Shown one piece after another: positions 52,225-60,600 of a DNA stretch of 64,000 bases (positions within the stretch are counted from its first letter, which is position 1; every line of letters starts with the position of its first letter). Below the pieces are notes generated by a model. It was not told where the DNA came from. It did not search any database and saw only the letters and a list, made by a program, of their open reading frames with translations. The stretch spans positions 1-64,000 of the forward strand of contig JAFBAP010000117.1 of assembly GCA_019247695.1 (NCBI GenBank). Reading direction: 5' to 3'. The position numbers and the translations under genes are program-made. The stretch comes from Verrucomicrobiota bacterium. GTDB lineage: Bacteria; Verrucomicrobiota; Verrucomicrobiia; Chthoniobacterales; JAFAMB01.

Positions 52225-53715
52225 ATGCGCCGGAAATCCTGGGCTTTCGCCCTTTGTGCTGCCGCTTATCTCACCATCGTCGGCGGGCTCACCGCCCTCA
52301 ACTGGACGCAAACCGGCTCGATCGGTCCCGAACCGCGGCGGGACGGTCCCGAATGGGAGATCATCCGGACCTTGTCCCCGTTGCCGGAAACGCCGCCACC
52401 GGACACGACCAATGCGTTCGGGGACGATCCACGTGCCGCCAGGCTCGGCCAGATGCTGTTTTTCGAAAAAGGAATCGCGGGGCCAATCATCACGGGTAAC
52501 GACGGCCACAACGGCGGCCTGGGCCAACCGGGCCAAACGGGCAGAATTGCCTGCGCGTCGTGTCACCAACCGGATTCAGGCTGGATGTTCGATGTGCGTT
52601 CCAATACCGGTGTACCGCAGAATCCGCACGCCACCGCGCTCGGTGCAACCTGGACGGTCCGCAACGTGTCGAGCATCATTAACACGGCTTATTACCACAT
52701 CTGGCACGAGAACGACGGCGTCTCCGACTCCTCATGGGCCGATGCGCTTACGGACCCGGAGGATTATCACTCCCAGAACGGCAGCCGCCTGCAAGTCGCT
52801 CACGTTATCTGGAACAAGTATCACCAGGAGTACGACGCAATTTTCTCTCGCTCGCCGGCTCCGCTTGATCCCCGGCTGGATCCTCAGAACCCGCACGCAG
52901 CCGATTTCCCGCCGACCGGAAAACCGGGCGACCCGCAATGGGAAGCCATTCCTGACGCGGACAAGGACATCATCAACCACATTTTTGCAAACTTCGGTAA
53001 GGCGATCCAGGCTTACCTGCGTCGCTGCATCAGCCGGAACGCCCCATTCGACCGCTACGTGGCCGGCGATGACGATGCGATCAATCATTCCGCCAGACGC
53101 GGGTTGATGCTCTTCGTAAGCCAGCGGGTTAACTGCGTTGCGTGCCACTCCGGGCCCCTGTTCAGCGACAGCCAGTTCCATACCACCGGCCTCCACGTCA
53201 ACACGGACCTTTCGCCGCATGCGGACCCGACGGAACTCGGCCGGTTCTCCGCCCTGCAGTTGGTGCTTTCGGACGCGGAGGGCACCACGGGCGAGTTCAA
53301 CGTGAACAGCGAGTACAGCGACAATCCCAACACAGGATTTCTCACGGGCCTCGTCCCGACCGACGCGGATAAAGGCAAATGGCGTACGAAAGAGCTGAGG
53401 CAGGTGGGTGTGACGGCCCCTTACATGCATACCGGCCAGATGCCCACGCTGATGGACGTCATTAACTTCTACGACCGCGGAGGCGATCCGGCGGGAAGCT
53501 TCTTCGGAACCAAGAGCCCGTTGATGCACCCGCTGAACCTGACGCTGGAGGAGAAGTACGACCTGATTGCGTTTCTGAATACCCTTACGGGGGATCCGCT
53601 TCCTCCCTACCTGACGCAGGATACATCAAAGCCGGACCATTTCGCACCTCTGGATGATAACAACCCGCGCGACCGGCAAGGCACGCCACGGCACCGGGGC
53701 GACGGACGGCGGTAA
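52225..53715 (+). CDS. Di-heme cytochrome c peroxidase (CcpA/MauG-like)
   Basis: 496-residue secreted protein. An N-terminal membrane/signal segment (SWAFALCAAAYLTIVGGLTAL) precedes two c-type heme sites, CASCH and CVACH, each in a cytochrome c-like domain. Segments such as RLGQMLFFEKGIAGP, RNVSSIINTAYYHIWHENDG, KWRTKELRQVGVTAPYMHTGQMPTLMDVINFYDRGG and LTLEEKYDLIAFLNTLTG are typical of this superfamily. The role is H2O2 reduction or, as in MauG/MbnH, oxidation of a protein substrate; the sequence does not decide. ATG 52225 has AAGG upstream and starts the signal segment. Confidence 0.88.
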   Translation: MRRKSWAFALCAAAYLTIVGGLTALNWTQTGSIGPEPRRDGPEWEIIRTLSPLPETPPPDTTNAFGDDPRAARLGQMLFFEKGIAGPIITGNDGHNGGLGQPGQTGRIACASCHQPDSGWMFDVRSNTGVPQNPHATALGATWTVRNVSSIINTAYYHIWHENDGVSDSSWADALTDPEDYHSQNGSRLQVAHVIWNKYHQEYDAIFSRSPAPLDPRLDPQNPHAADFPPTGKPGDPQWEAIPDADKDIINHIFANFGKAIQAYLRRCISRNAPFDRYVAGDDDAINHSARRGLMLFVSQRVNCVACHSGPLFSDSQFHTTGLHVNTDLSPHADPTELGRFSALQLVLSDAEGTTGEFNVNSEYSDNPNTGFLTGLVPTDADKGKWRTKELRQVGVTAPYMHTGQMPTLMDVINFYDRGGDPAGSFFGTKSPLMHPLNLTLEEKYDLIAFLNTLTGDPLPPYLTQDTSKPDHFAPLDDNNPRDRQGTPRHRGDGRR

Positions 53716-53716
53716 A

Positions 53717-53987
53717 GAATGCCACGAATGGGGGAAGGTTACGGGTGCCGGGTGCCGGGTAACTGGTAACGCGTAACTCGTAGCTGGTAATGGGTGGCAT
53801 TCGGCCACACGGCGACCACGGCAGGGAAGACTATGATCGCCTTTCAATGCCAGGGCCTGACACTCGGCACCCGGTTCGCACACAGTGCTCCGACTACCGC
53901 CCGTTACCAGCTACGAGTTACGCGTTACCAGTTACCCGGCACCCGGCACCCGGCACTCATAACCTTGCCCCATTTGTGGCATTTCAC
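53717..53987. repeat. Large palindromic mosaic element (families C, E, B, D)
   Basis: A 52-bp inverted repeat with one mismatch (53743-53794 with 53900-53951) built from GGGTGCCGGGTGCC and GGTAACTGGTAACGCGTAACTCGTAGC, extended outward on both sides by AATGCCAC(A/G)AATGGGG and AAGGTTA in inverted orientation, so each arm is about 75-80 bases. The 105-base centre holds a family B piece (CCACACGGCGACCACGGCAGGG) and a family D piece (CTGACACTCGGCACCCGG). No gene. The right edge overlaps the 3' end of the GH2 gene by a few bases. Confidence 0.85.
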
Positions 53988-56014
53988 TCGGCGCTGCCTT
54001 CCCGGATGACGGCCTGAATCCGGTCCTGCACGGCGTCGGGCGGCACTTTGAATTTCGCCCGATCGTAAGTCATCAGCCCATTTACTTCGCCTTCCACGTC
54101 CGTGAGTTGCGTATAGATGGCGGCCCCCAACCCCTCACGGGCGAGCTCGCGGACGCGCGAGACGCCATCCAGAAATGCCTTTTTCAGCTGGGCTGCGTCC
54201 CTGAGTTCTTCATACCTCCAAAGGCCTTTATGCTTCCAGACGTGCGGCATAAACCCTTCCCCTTCAAGACCGGAATTACTGATGCCCCGGCCGCCGTATT
54301 CGCCAAGGACAATGACCCGGTTCAGGACGACATTCGGGTCAAGGCCGGCCACCTTGCCGAAGGGAACCTGGCCCTCGCGCTGGTAGGGTGAATTGTAATC
54401 GTGCTCATCGAACAGGTCGCCGCAACGCCGGTCGTTCCAGCCGCTGGCGTCATCCACGAGGCGGGTCGGGTCCCAACGCTTGAACAGGCCCGTAACACGC
54501 TGCGTATCGTACTGGCCCCATGCCTCGTTGAACACGGTCCAGATGATGATCGAAGGATGGCACGAGAGGGTCGCAACCATCCGCTGCATCTCCGTTTCAA
54601 TCTGCGCCTTGGCTTCCGGGGGGCGTGCAAAATCCGGGTGATTCACCGTATGAGCGCTGTCGAGCACCGGGCTCAACGCCGGGAAATCCTGCCATACCAG
54701 CAAGCCCAGGCGGTCGGCCCAGTAGTACCAGCGGGCCGGTTCGACCTTGATGTGCTTGCGCACGCAATTAAATCCGAACCGTTTCTCCACCTCCAGGTCG
54801 TGTCTGAGTGCCGCGTCGGTCGGGGCCGTGTAGACGCCGTCGGGCCAGAAGCCCTGGTCGAGGGGACCGTAAAGGAAGATCGGATGATTGTTGAGGTAGA
54901 ACCTGGTGATCCCGTGCGCGTCCTTGCGCCTCTCAATCTTCCGGAAACCGAAGTAGCTGGCGACCCGATCGGGGCCGAACGTAACCTCGAGGCCATAAAG
55001 AGCAGGGTGGCCGGGACTCCAGGCTTGCGGCGCAGGGACGGACAGGTGGACCGGCGCATTCGCCGGGCCCTGCTCCTCAGTTAGTCGCCGGCGGCCGTCG
55101 GGACTTTGCACGGCGACGGTGACCGGGCCATCGCCGCCTTCGGTGAGGACCGTGACGTCGACTTTTCCGGAGTCAAGGTCGGGATGCACTTCCAAGTTGC
55201 TGATGTACTGGCCGGGGACCTGCTCGAGCCACACCGTCTGCCAGATGCCGCTGACGGATGTGTAGGTAATGTCATGAAAAAAGTAGTCCGGGTCGTCAGC
55301 CAACAGCGTCTGTTTGCCTCGCGGCTGGTAGCTCTGGTTGTGCGGAGCCGGTTTGTTCTCGTCCGCTCCGGTCACCGGCTCGCCCTCGTCGGTCGCATCG
55401 AAAACCTGGACCGCCAGACTTTGGGTGTCGCCGTCACGCAGGAAAGGGGTGAGGTCAAGGGTGAACGGGTCGTACCCGCCCGCATGAATGCCTGCAAGGG
55501 TGCCGTTCAGAAAGACGACCGTGCGCCAGTCGCAAGCCCCGATATGCAGGAGGAGGTGGCCGCCGTCGGCCGGGCGCATGGCCGTGAAATCGCGGTGGTA
55601 CCAGAGGTAATTGGCGCCGGTGAACCGTTTCTGAACGCCGCTGAGCGAAGATTCGATGCAGAACGGCACGAGAATCGTGCCTTGCCAGGAGGATGGCGGC
55701 TTGACGGCCTGGCTGCCGGTGACGGCGTAATCCCACAAACCGTTCAGGTTCTGCCATTGCGCCCGTTCGAGTTCCGGCCGGGGATATTCGGGCAGGACCG
55801 ATTCGGGGCGGACCTGGTGGGCCCATCCGGTTTTCAGGTTGTCTCCGGCGGGCCGCCACCCTTGCGCGAAGACCGCTGCCGTCCAGAAGTAACAGAGCAA
55901 CAAGATCGGGATCAGCCGGTCGCCCGGGCGCGGAAAAAGCGCGACAGGGTCATGCGCCCGCCGACCGGTGACGAAGGGCCCGAACCTACGCTGCGTGAGG
56001 GAACGGTTGACCAT
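53984..56014 (-). CDS. Glycoside hydrolase family 2 protein
   Basis: 676-residue secreted enzyme. Order: a signal or anchor segment (LIPILLLCYFWTAAVFA at about 37-53), the sugar-binding jelly-roll domain (LNGLWDYAV, HLLLHIGACDWRTVVFLNGTLAGIHAGGYDPFTLDLTPFL), the Ig-like middle domain (VDVTVLTEGGDGPVTVAV), and the TIM barrel (FYLNNHPIFLYGPLDQGFWPDG, FGFNCVRKHIKVEPARWYYWADRLGLLVWQDFPAL, SIIIWTVFNEAWGQYD with the acid/base Glu of NE, VIVLGEYGG with the likely nucleophile Glu). GH2 covers beta-galactosidases, mannosidases and glucuronidases; specificity is open. The frame is open to 56062; ATG 56014 or a later start would serve. Confidence 0.9.
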   Translation of the reverse strand: MVNRSLTQRRFGPFVTGRRAHDPVALFPRPGDRLIPILLLCYFWTAAVFAQGWRPAGDNLKTGWAHQVRPESVLPEYPRPELERAQWQNLNGLWDYAVTGSQAVKPPSSWQGTILVPFCIESSLSGVQKRFTGANYLWYHRDFTAMRPADGGHLLLHIGACDWRTVVFLNGTLAGIHAGGYDPFTLDLTPFLRDGDTQSLAVQVFDATDEGEPVTGADENKPAPHNQSYQPRGKQTLLADDPDYFFHDITYTSVSGIWQTVWLEQVPGQYISNLEVHPDLDSGKVDVTVLTEGGDGPVTVAVQSPDGRRRLTEEQGPANAPVHLSVPAPQAWSPGHPALYGLEVTFGPDRVASYFGFRKIERRKDAHGITRFYLNNHPIFLYGPLDQGFWPDGVYTAPTDAALRHDLEVEKRFGFNCVRKHIKVEPARWYYWADRLGLLVWQDFPALSPVLDSAHTVNHPDFARPPEAKAQIETEMQRMVATLSCHPSIIIWTVFNEAWGQYDTQRVTGLFKRWDPTRLVDDASGWNDRRCGDLFDEHDYNSPYQREGQVPFGKVAGLDPNVVLNRVIVLGEYGGRGISNSGLEGEGFMPHVWKHKGLWRYEELRDAAQLKKAFLDGVSRVRELAREGLGAAIYTQLTDVEGEVNGLMTYDRAKFKVPPDAVQDRIQAVIREGSAE

Positions 56015-56179
56015 ACAATTCAGAGTTCGATCATCAGGTAGATCCGGCCGGTTGCCTTCCACCCGTTTGACGATTTATCGGCTTGCGTTGGGTCGAAGGT
56101 CCGAAACCGGGACTGCCTGCATTTGTTCCGCCACGAAGGGCACAGCAGGCGTCCCGACGCAGGAACCCATGCAGATTCC

Positions 56180-57172
56180 TCAGGATATGCGCGGCTTGAA
56201 GGGGGAAACCCCGGCCCCATCGATCGTGCTCGACTGGTGATTTCCAACCGCTACCGGCACGCCGGGCGAAACCGGGGAGCCGAATTGAGGCAGACCGTCG
56301 GCATCCCAGGTAAACCCCTGAGCGCGAATGTTTCGGTCGCGCCAGCCGTGTTTCAGACGCGTTTTGGCGTGGTAGAATATCAGATCGCCGCCGTGGTGCG
56401 TGGTGATGAAACTGCAATGGCCGATGCCCCAGACTTCGGGTGTGGGTTCAAATACCGGGCCGATTTTCCGCCAGGCGGCGCGGTCCAGGAAATCGCCGTG
56501 GCGGTTGACGATCAGGCCGAGGCAATGGTCCGGGGTCCATGACGCGCTGGCTGAATAAACGACGCAGGTCACGCCGTTCCGCTGCAGCAACGCCGGGCCT
56601 TCACAAACGGGTGCGCCCCGCCTTTCCCAGGGTTCCCCCGGTTCGGTGAGGAGCGTGCGTGCCTCTTTGACGGTAGCGGGGTCGCTCATTTCCGCGATGT
56701 AGAGGTTCTGCGGCCCCGGGCGTGGTCCCGGCCAGCCTGACCAGAGAAGAAAAAGCCGGCCACGCGCGTCACGGCCGAGGGTGCCGTCGATGGCCCAGCC
56801 GCCCGTCTGCAGCACGCCGCGGGAACGGTATCGGCCGGCGGGATCGCTGCCCGCCGATTCGAGCACCCAAAGACGATGGTTGCGGTTGCGCCCGTCGTCC
56901 GCGGCGTAGTAGATGAACCATCGGCCGTCGACAAAGTGTAATTCGGGCGCCCAGACGTGTTTCGAATTCGGGCCGCGACGGGGCGCGGTCCAGACGACCG
57001 TGGGTTCGCGGCGATAAAGCTCGATCACGTCGGGCGCTGAGCGCACGTACAGCACGCGCCCGTCGGTGCTGATGGCGTGGTAAATCCCATCCCGAAATAC
57101 GACGTAGGGGTCTTGCGAAGGTTTGGGCAGGAGCGGGTTTACGAAAAACGCACCGGGCGCCGGGTGATTCAT
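56180..57172 (-). CDS. Glycoside hydrolase family 43-like protein
   Basis: 330-residue five-bladed beta-propeller enzyme. KPSQDPYVVFRDGIYHAI supplies the catalytic-base Asp near the N-terminus; HVWAPELHFVDGRWFIYYAAD and WAIDGTLGRDARGRLFLLWSG hold the second Asp (GWAIDGT), and PVCEGPALL the acid Glu. No signal peptide is visible, so it may be cytoplasmic. GH43 enzymes are mostly arabinofuranosidases and xylosidases. It lies 165 bases upstream (in transcription) of the GH2 gene on the same strand, and together they suggest degradation of a plant-type polysaccharide. Confidence 0.88.
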   Translation of the reverse strand: MNHPAPGAFFVNPLLPKPSQDPYVVFRDGIYHAISTDGRVLYVRSAPDVIELYRREPTVVWTAPRRGPNSKHVWAPELHFVDGRWFIYYAADDGRNRNHRLWVLESAGSDPAGRYRSRGVLQTGGWAIDGTLGRDARGRLFLLWSGWPGPRPGPQNLYIAEMSDPATVKEARTLLTEPGEPWERRGAPVCEGPALLQRNGVTCVVYSASASWTPDHCLGLIVNRHGDFLDRAAWRKIGPVFEPTPEVWGIGHCSFITTHHGGDLIFYHAKTRLKHGWRDRNIRAQGFTWDADGLPQFGSPVSPGVPVAVGNHQSSTIDGAGVSPFKPRIS

Positions 57173-57233
57173 TCTGCTGGTTTCAAGGTTCGTCAAGTGA
57201 CGGCCGCGGTGCGCCGGCCTCGCCTTCTTACAG

Positions 57234-58652
57234 TCACAGGAACGAGTCGGCCAGCCGGGCGGTGTTCTGGGCCACCTTGAGCAGGAGGGGCCGGCCCTCC
57301 CAGTTCTCAGGCGTCAGCACGTCACTATCGGCAAAATACTTTTCCTGGAGGGTCCTGAGGCTGGCGACCACTTCCGGATCATAGATCACCAGCATGATCT
57401 CCGCGTTGAGGGCGAAGGAACGGATATCGATGTTCGTTGAGCCGACCAGGGCAACCGCGTTATCGACGGTCAGGTGTTTTGCATGCAGAAAGTGTGGCCG
57501 GTAGAGATGAATTTTCACCCCGGCATCGATCACAGCGCCGTAGTACGCCCGTTGGGCGAACTGGGTGAAGGTCTGGTTCGCGTGCAACGACAGCACCAGG
57601 TGCACGTCCACGCCCCTCAGAGCAGCCGAGCGCAGCGCCTGCAGAAAGACGTCGTCCGGGACAAAGTATGGCGTGGTGATCACGACCCGTTCACGAGCCG
57701 CGTAGAGCAACGCGATGATGAGTTCCTCGGCGTTCTCGCGGGCATACCCTGGTCCGCTCGGCACCACGTGGGCGGTCGATGTCCCTTTGCCGGTCAGCGC
57801 GGGAAACAATTCCTTCTCCGGGATCCGCGCACCGGTCTCAAAATAATGGTCGGCAAGAAAGACGGACTGCAATTGGGCAACGACCGGCCCGGTGAGGCGG
57901 ACGACGAGTTCCTCGTTCGGGTAATTCTTGACGAATGCAGGATCAGCGATGTTCTGCGAGCCGGCGTAACCGATGCGCCCATCGACAACGGCCAGTTTAC
58001 GGTGGTTGCGCAGGTCGAAGCGCGCCGCATTTCGCCGGAAAAATCCGACCGGGAGGGCGGCGTGCACTTCGACGCCGGCGGCGCGCAGCCGTGGTGCGAG
58101 CCGCCGGAGCGCCCGGCGCGATCCCACGGCGTCCAGCAACACGCGGCATGTGACGCCGCGTTTTGCCGCCTTGATGAGGGCGGCGGCAACCTGGCTGCCG
58201 GTGGCGTCCGGCTCAAAGATGTACGAGAGCAGGTGCACGTGGTGCCGGGCCGCCTCCACGTCGGCGATAAGCCGGTCGATTGACCCCTGATACTCAGGCA
58301 GCAACTCAACCGAGTTACCCCCGAATGGCTCGAAGTCTCCCAACCGGGTCGCAAGATCAGCGACCGGCAGCAGATTGGGCGGCAGATCGGGCGCGGCCAG
58401 CAGGCTCCTGGCCACCTGGGCCTGGGCCAGACGGATCATGCGGGACGCGCGCTGTTGCTGCGCGAGCCGGTGCTTAGGCAGCCGGATACGGCCGAACAGC
58501 GCATAAAGGAACAGGCCCGGCCACGGCAATAGAAAAATAAGAAGCAGCCAGGTCCGCGATGCCGCCGTGCTCCGTTTCTGCGGTACGTAGACCAGCATCA
58601 CCACCCGGACAATCCATGCACTCAGGAGATAAAGGACGCCCTTCTTGACCAT
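57234..58652 (-). CDS. Cardiolipin synthase (phospholipase D superfamily)
   Basis: 472-residue inner-membrane enzyme that joins two phosphatidylglycerols. Two N-terminal membrane segments (VLYLLSAWIVRVVMLVYV and TWLLLIFLLPWPGLFLYALFG), then two HKD motifs: NHRKLAVVDGRIGYAGSQNIAD and HAKHLTVDNAVALVGSTNIDIRS. Length and order match the ClsA type. ATG 58652 is used; the frame continues 36 bases upstream. It is convergent with no gene and followed directly by the GH43 gene on the same strand. Confidence 0.92.
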   Translation of the reverse strand: MVKKGVLYLLSAWIVRVVMLVYVPQKRSTAASRTWLLLIFLLPWPGLFLYALFGRIRLPKHRLAQQQRASRMIRLAQAQVARSLLAAPDLPPNLLPVADLATRLGDFEPFGGNSVELLPEYQGSIDRLIADVEAARHHVHLLSYIFEPDATGSQVAAALIKAAKRGVTCRVLLDAVGSRRALRRLAPRLRAAGVEVHAALPVGFFRRNAARFDLRNHRKLAVVDGRIGYAGSQNIADPAFVKNYPNEELVVRLTGPVVAQLQSVFLADHYFETGARIPEKELFPALTGKGTSTAHVVPSGPGYARENAEELIIALLYAARERVVITTPYFVPDDVFLQALRSAALRGVDVHLVLSLHANQTFTQFAQRAYYGAVIDAGVKIHLYRPHFLHAKHLTVDNAVALVGSTNIDIRSFALNAEIMLVIYDPEVVASLRTLQEKYFADSDVLTPENWEGRPLLLKVAQNTARLADSFL

Positions 58653-58820
58653 CCGCGCGACTAAAGCAGGAACGGGGCGCCAGCACAATGTTCCGGATCA
58701 TTCCCCCCTGATCAGCCGCTAAAGCCGGATCAAGGATAGCGGCGAGCAAGCGGCCATCCTCGTTCCCTCGGATACCCTGGGGAAACGCGTAAGCGGCACA
58801 CCGGCAGGCCGGAACCGGCG

Positions 58821-59012
58821 CTACATCATCGGGGGCATCGCCGGCGGAAGATTAGGCTTGTCGCTCGCGATATCCTCGTCCCCCGATTTCTCCGGCTCAT
58901 CCTCCACGGAAGACCTGACGACAGGTTTTTCCTTTGCGATTTCGTCCAGGGGCAGATCCTTTTCCGCAGCTTCATCCTGCCGGTCGGTGCTTTCTCCTTC
59001 TGGTGCGTTCAT
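58821..59012 (-). CDS. Small acidic disordered-looking protein
   Basis: 63 residues (MNAPEGESTDRQDEAAEKDLPLDEIAKEKPVV..., ending LPPAMPPMM), strongly acidic with no hydrophobic core, probably disordered. The frame is open to 59177, but that region covers repeat family D, so ATG 59012, with AGG upstream, is preferred. No family recognised. Confidence 0.45.
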   Translation of the reverse strand: MNAPEGESTDRQDEAAEKDLPLDEIAKEKPVVRSSVEDEPEKSGDEDIASDKPNLPPAMPPMM

Positions 59013-59140
59013 TCGAACCTGACCATATAACCTCAGGCGATCGGGCGTCCATTCCGAAGTTTGATGGTCCGGCGACGGGTCTTGACCGGAGAAACGGCCG
59101 ATCCGACAGTCCGCCGCCTCCCTTCCCACGCCCCATGCCG

Positions 59141-59178
59141 CACCGGACACCCGACACTCGACACTCGACACCGGCACC
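59141..59178. repeat. Dispersed repeat family D
   Basis: CCGGACACCCGACACTCGACACTCGACACCGGCAC, degenerate tandem copies of GACACTC/GACACCC. Related pieces occur near 49050-49072, in the centre of the palindromic element at 53861-53876, and as GGGTGCCGGGTGCC in its arms. Confidence 0.6.
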
Positions 59179-59180
59179 TG

Positions 59181-59702
59181 CTATCGGGACTGCGTAGATT
59201 CCTTGAGGCGCAGGTAACCGTGGTTACAGGCATCCGAGATCGCAACGGACGACAGGATGGAAGCCAGGAGCCGGGTAGGCCGCGGCGCAAAGACCAGCCC
59301 GAAAGCCAGCCCGGTCGCCACCCAGAGCCCGATGCAGTAGGGGCAGGTGACCATATCTCCGATTGCCCGCTGCAACCCCTCGCCGCGGGCATCTTCCTCC
59401 ACCTCGCCGGAGCCGGCGGCCTTTTCAAACCGCGTGAACGGTGCGCGTAATCCGCTCGTGACCTTGTCCTTGGTGATCAGACGGCTGAGCCGGAAGGTTG
59501 CCACACCGATCAGGCCGACATCGGCAAGCGCGATCTTTTCCGGCACCGCCGACGCCCGGTGTGCCGCTCCCAGTAACATCGAAAACACCGTGGTATACAC
59601 GGCCGCCAGCGCGCCGTAACCCAGCAAGGGTTCCCCCGAATCGCCATAGCCGCCGAACAGTTTCTGCGCGGCCGGCTTCACGTCCAACAACTTCGCATCC
59701 AT
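59181..59702 (-). CDS. DUF1360 membrane protein
   Basis: 173-residue protein of the DUF1360 family: GYGALAAVYTTVFSMLLGA, ALADVGLIGVATFRLSRLITKDKVTSGLRAPFTRFE and the diagnostic GDMVTCPYCIGLWVATGLAFGLVFAPRPTRLLASILSSVAISD, with the conserved CPYC pair. About three membrane helices. The function of the family is unknown; members are often near spore-coat or stress genes in Firmicutes. It is divergent from actA with a 220-base spacer that must hold both promoters. Confidence 0.82.
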   Translation of the reverse strand: MDAKLLDVKPAAQKLFGGYGDSGEPLLGYGALAAVYTTVFSMLLGAAHRASAVPEKIALADVGLIGVATFRLSRLITKDKVTSGLRAPFTRFEKAAGSGEVEEDARGEGLQRAIGDMVTCPYCIGLWVATGLAFGLVFAPRPTRLLASILSSVAISDACNHGYLRLKESTQSR

Positions 59703-59922
59703 GATAAATGCTCTTCGTTTGGCGGTTCCAGAATGGATGACTTTAGAGCCGAATCGCCGGGACGGATCCCTTTGGCGCTGGGGGGGAAACCGGAACCAAG
59801 TCGGGCAAAAAGCATCGCAATACGATCAACCAAGGGGCTATAGGTCCGGACACAGGAGCGCACGCGATAATCATCCTGGTGCGCCCCTTGTGCTGCCCCC
59901 GGCAGGGGGTGGCCGCTGGAGT

Positions 59923-60600
59923 ATGCCTCAGATCTTCTCGCCCAGGGTAAGTCTTTGGTTCAAGACCGCGGTGATCCTTGCACCGTTTGCAGTCGTCCTC
60001 GGAGGACTTGCGGCCTACCGGTTTTCCTACTCGCCGTACCCGACGCAGGTGGATCTGCCGCTGGATCAGCCGGTGCCGTTCAGCCACCAGCACCATGTGG
60101 GCGGGTTGGGCATCGACTGCCAGTACTGCCATACTACCGTCACCAAAACCGCGGATGCGGGTATGCCCGACACCCACACGTGCATGACCTGCCATTCCCA
60201 GATCTGGATCGAAGCGCCCGTCCTGCAGCCCGTGCGCGACAGCTTGAGTTCGCGTCTGCCGATCCGGTGGACCCGCCTCCATAACCTCGCGGACTACGTG
60301 TATTTCAATCACAGCATCCACGTGAACAAGGGGATCAGCTGCACCAAGTGTCACGGCGACGTCGAAACCATGCCGATCACCTGGAAAAAGGTAACCCTGC
60401 AGATGGGCTGGTGCCTGGAATGCCACCGGCACCCGGCAGCGGCCTTCAGCCCGCCCAACGACACTTTCCAACCGCCGCAGGTTTTTACGCTCAACTGGCG
60501 CCTGGACGCGGATCCGGATGCAAAACGCTTTGTGCAGAAACAACTCGAGGGCGTTGCCTCGGTCCGTGAGCTTACCGATTGCTGGACGTGCCACCGATGA
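59923..60600 (+). CDS. Alternative complex III pentaheme cytochrome subunit ActA
   Basis: 225-residue membrane-anchored cytochrome. One N-terminal helix (TAVILAPFAVVLGGLAAY), then five CxxCH heme sites: CQYCH, CMTCH, CTKCH, CLECH and CWTCH, the number found in ActA. It accepts electrons from quinol oxidation in alternative complex III, which replaces the bc1 complex. ATG 59923 is chosen because the upstream frame lacks homology-like sequence. Its stop overlaps the actB start (ATGA at 60597-60600). Confidence 0.93.
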   Translation: MPQIFSPRVSLWFKTAVILAPFAVVLGGLAAYRFSYSPYPTQVDLPLDQPVPFSHQHHVGGLGIDCQYCHTTVTKTADAGMPDTHTCMTCHSQIWIEAPVLQPVRDSLSSRLPIRWTRLHNLADYVYFNHSIHVNKGISCTKCHGDVETMPITWKKVTLQMGWCLECHRHPAAAFSPPNDTFQPPQVFTLNWRLDADPDAKRFVQKQLEGVASVRELTDCWTCHR

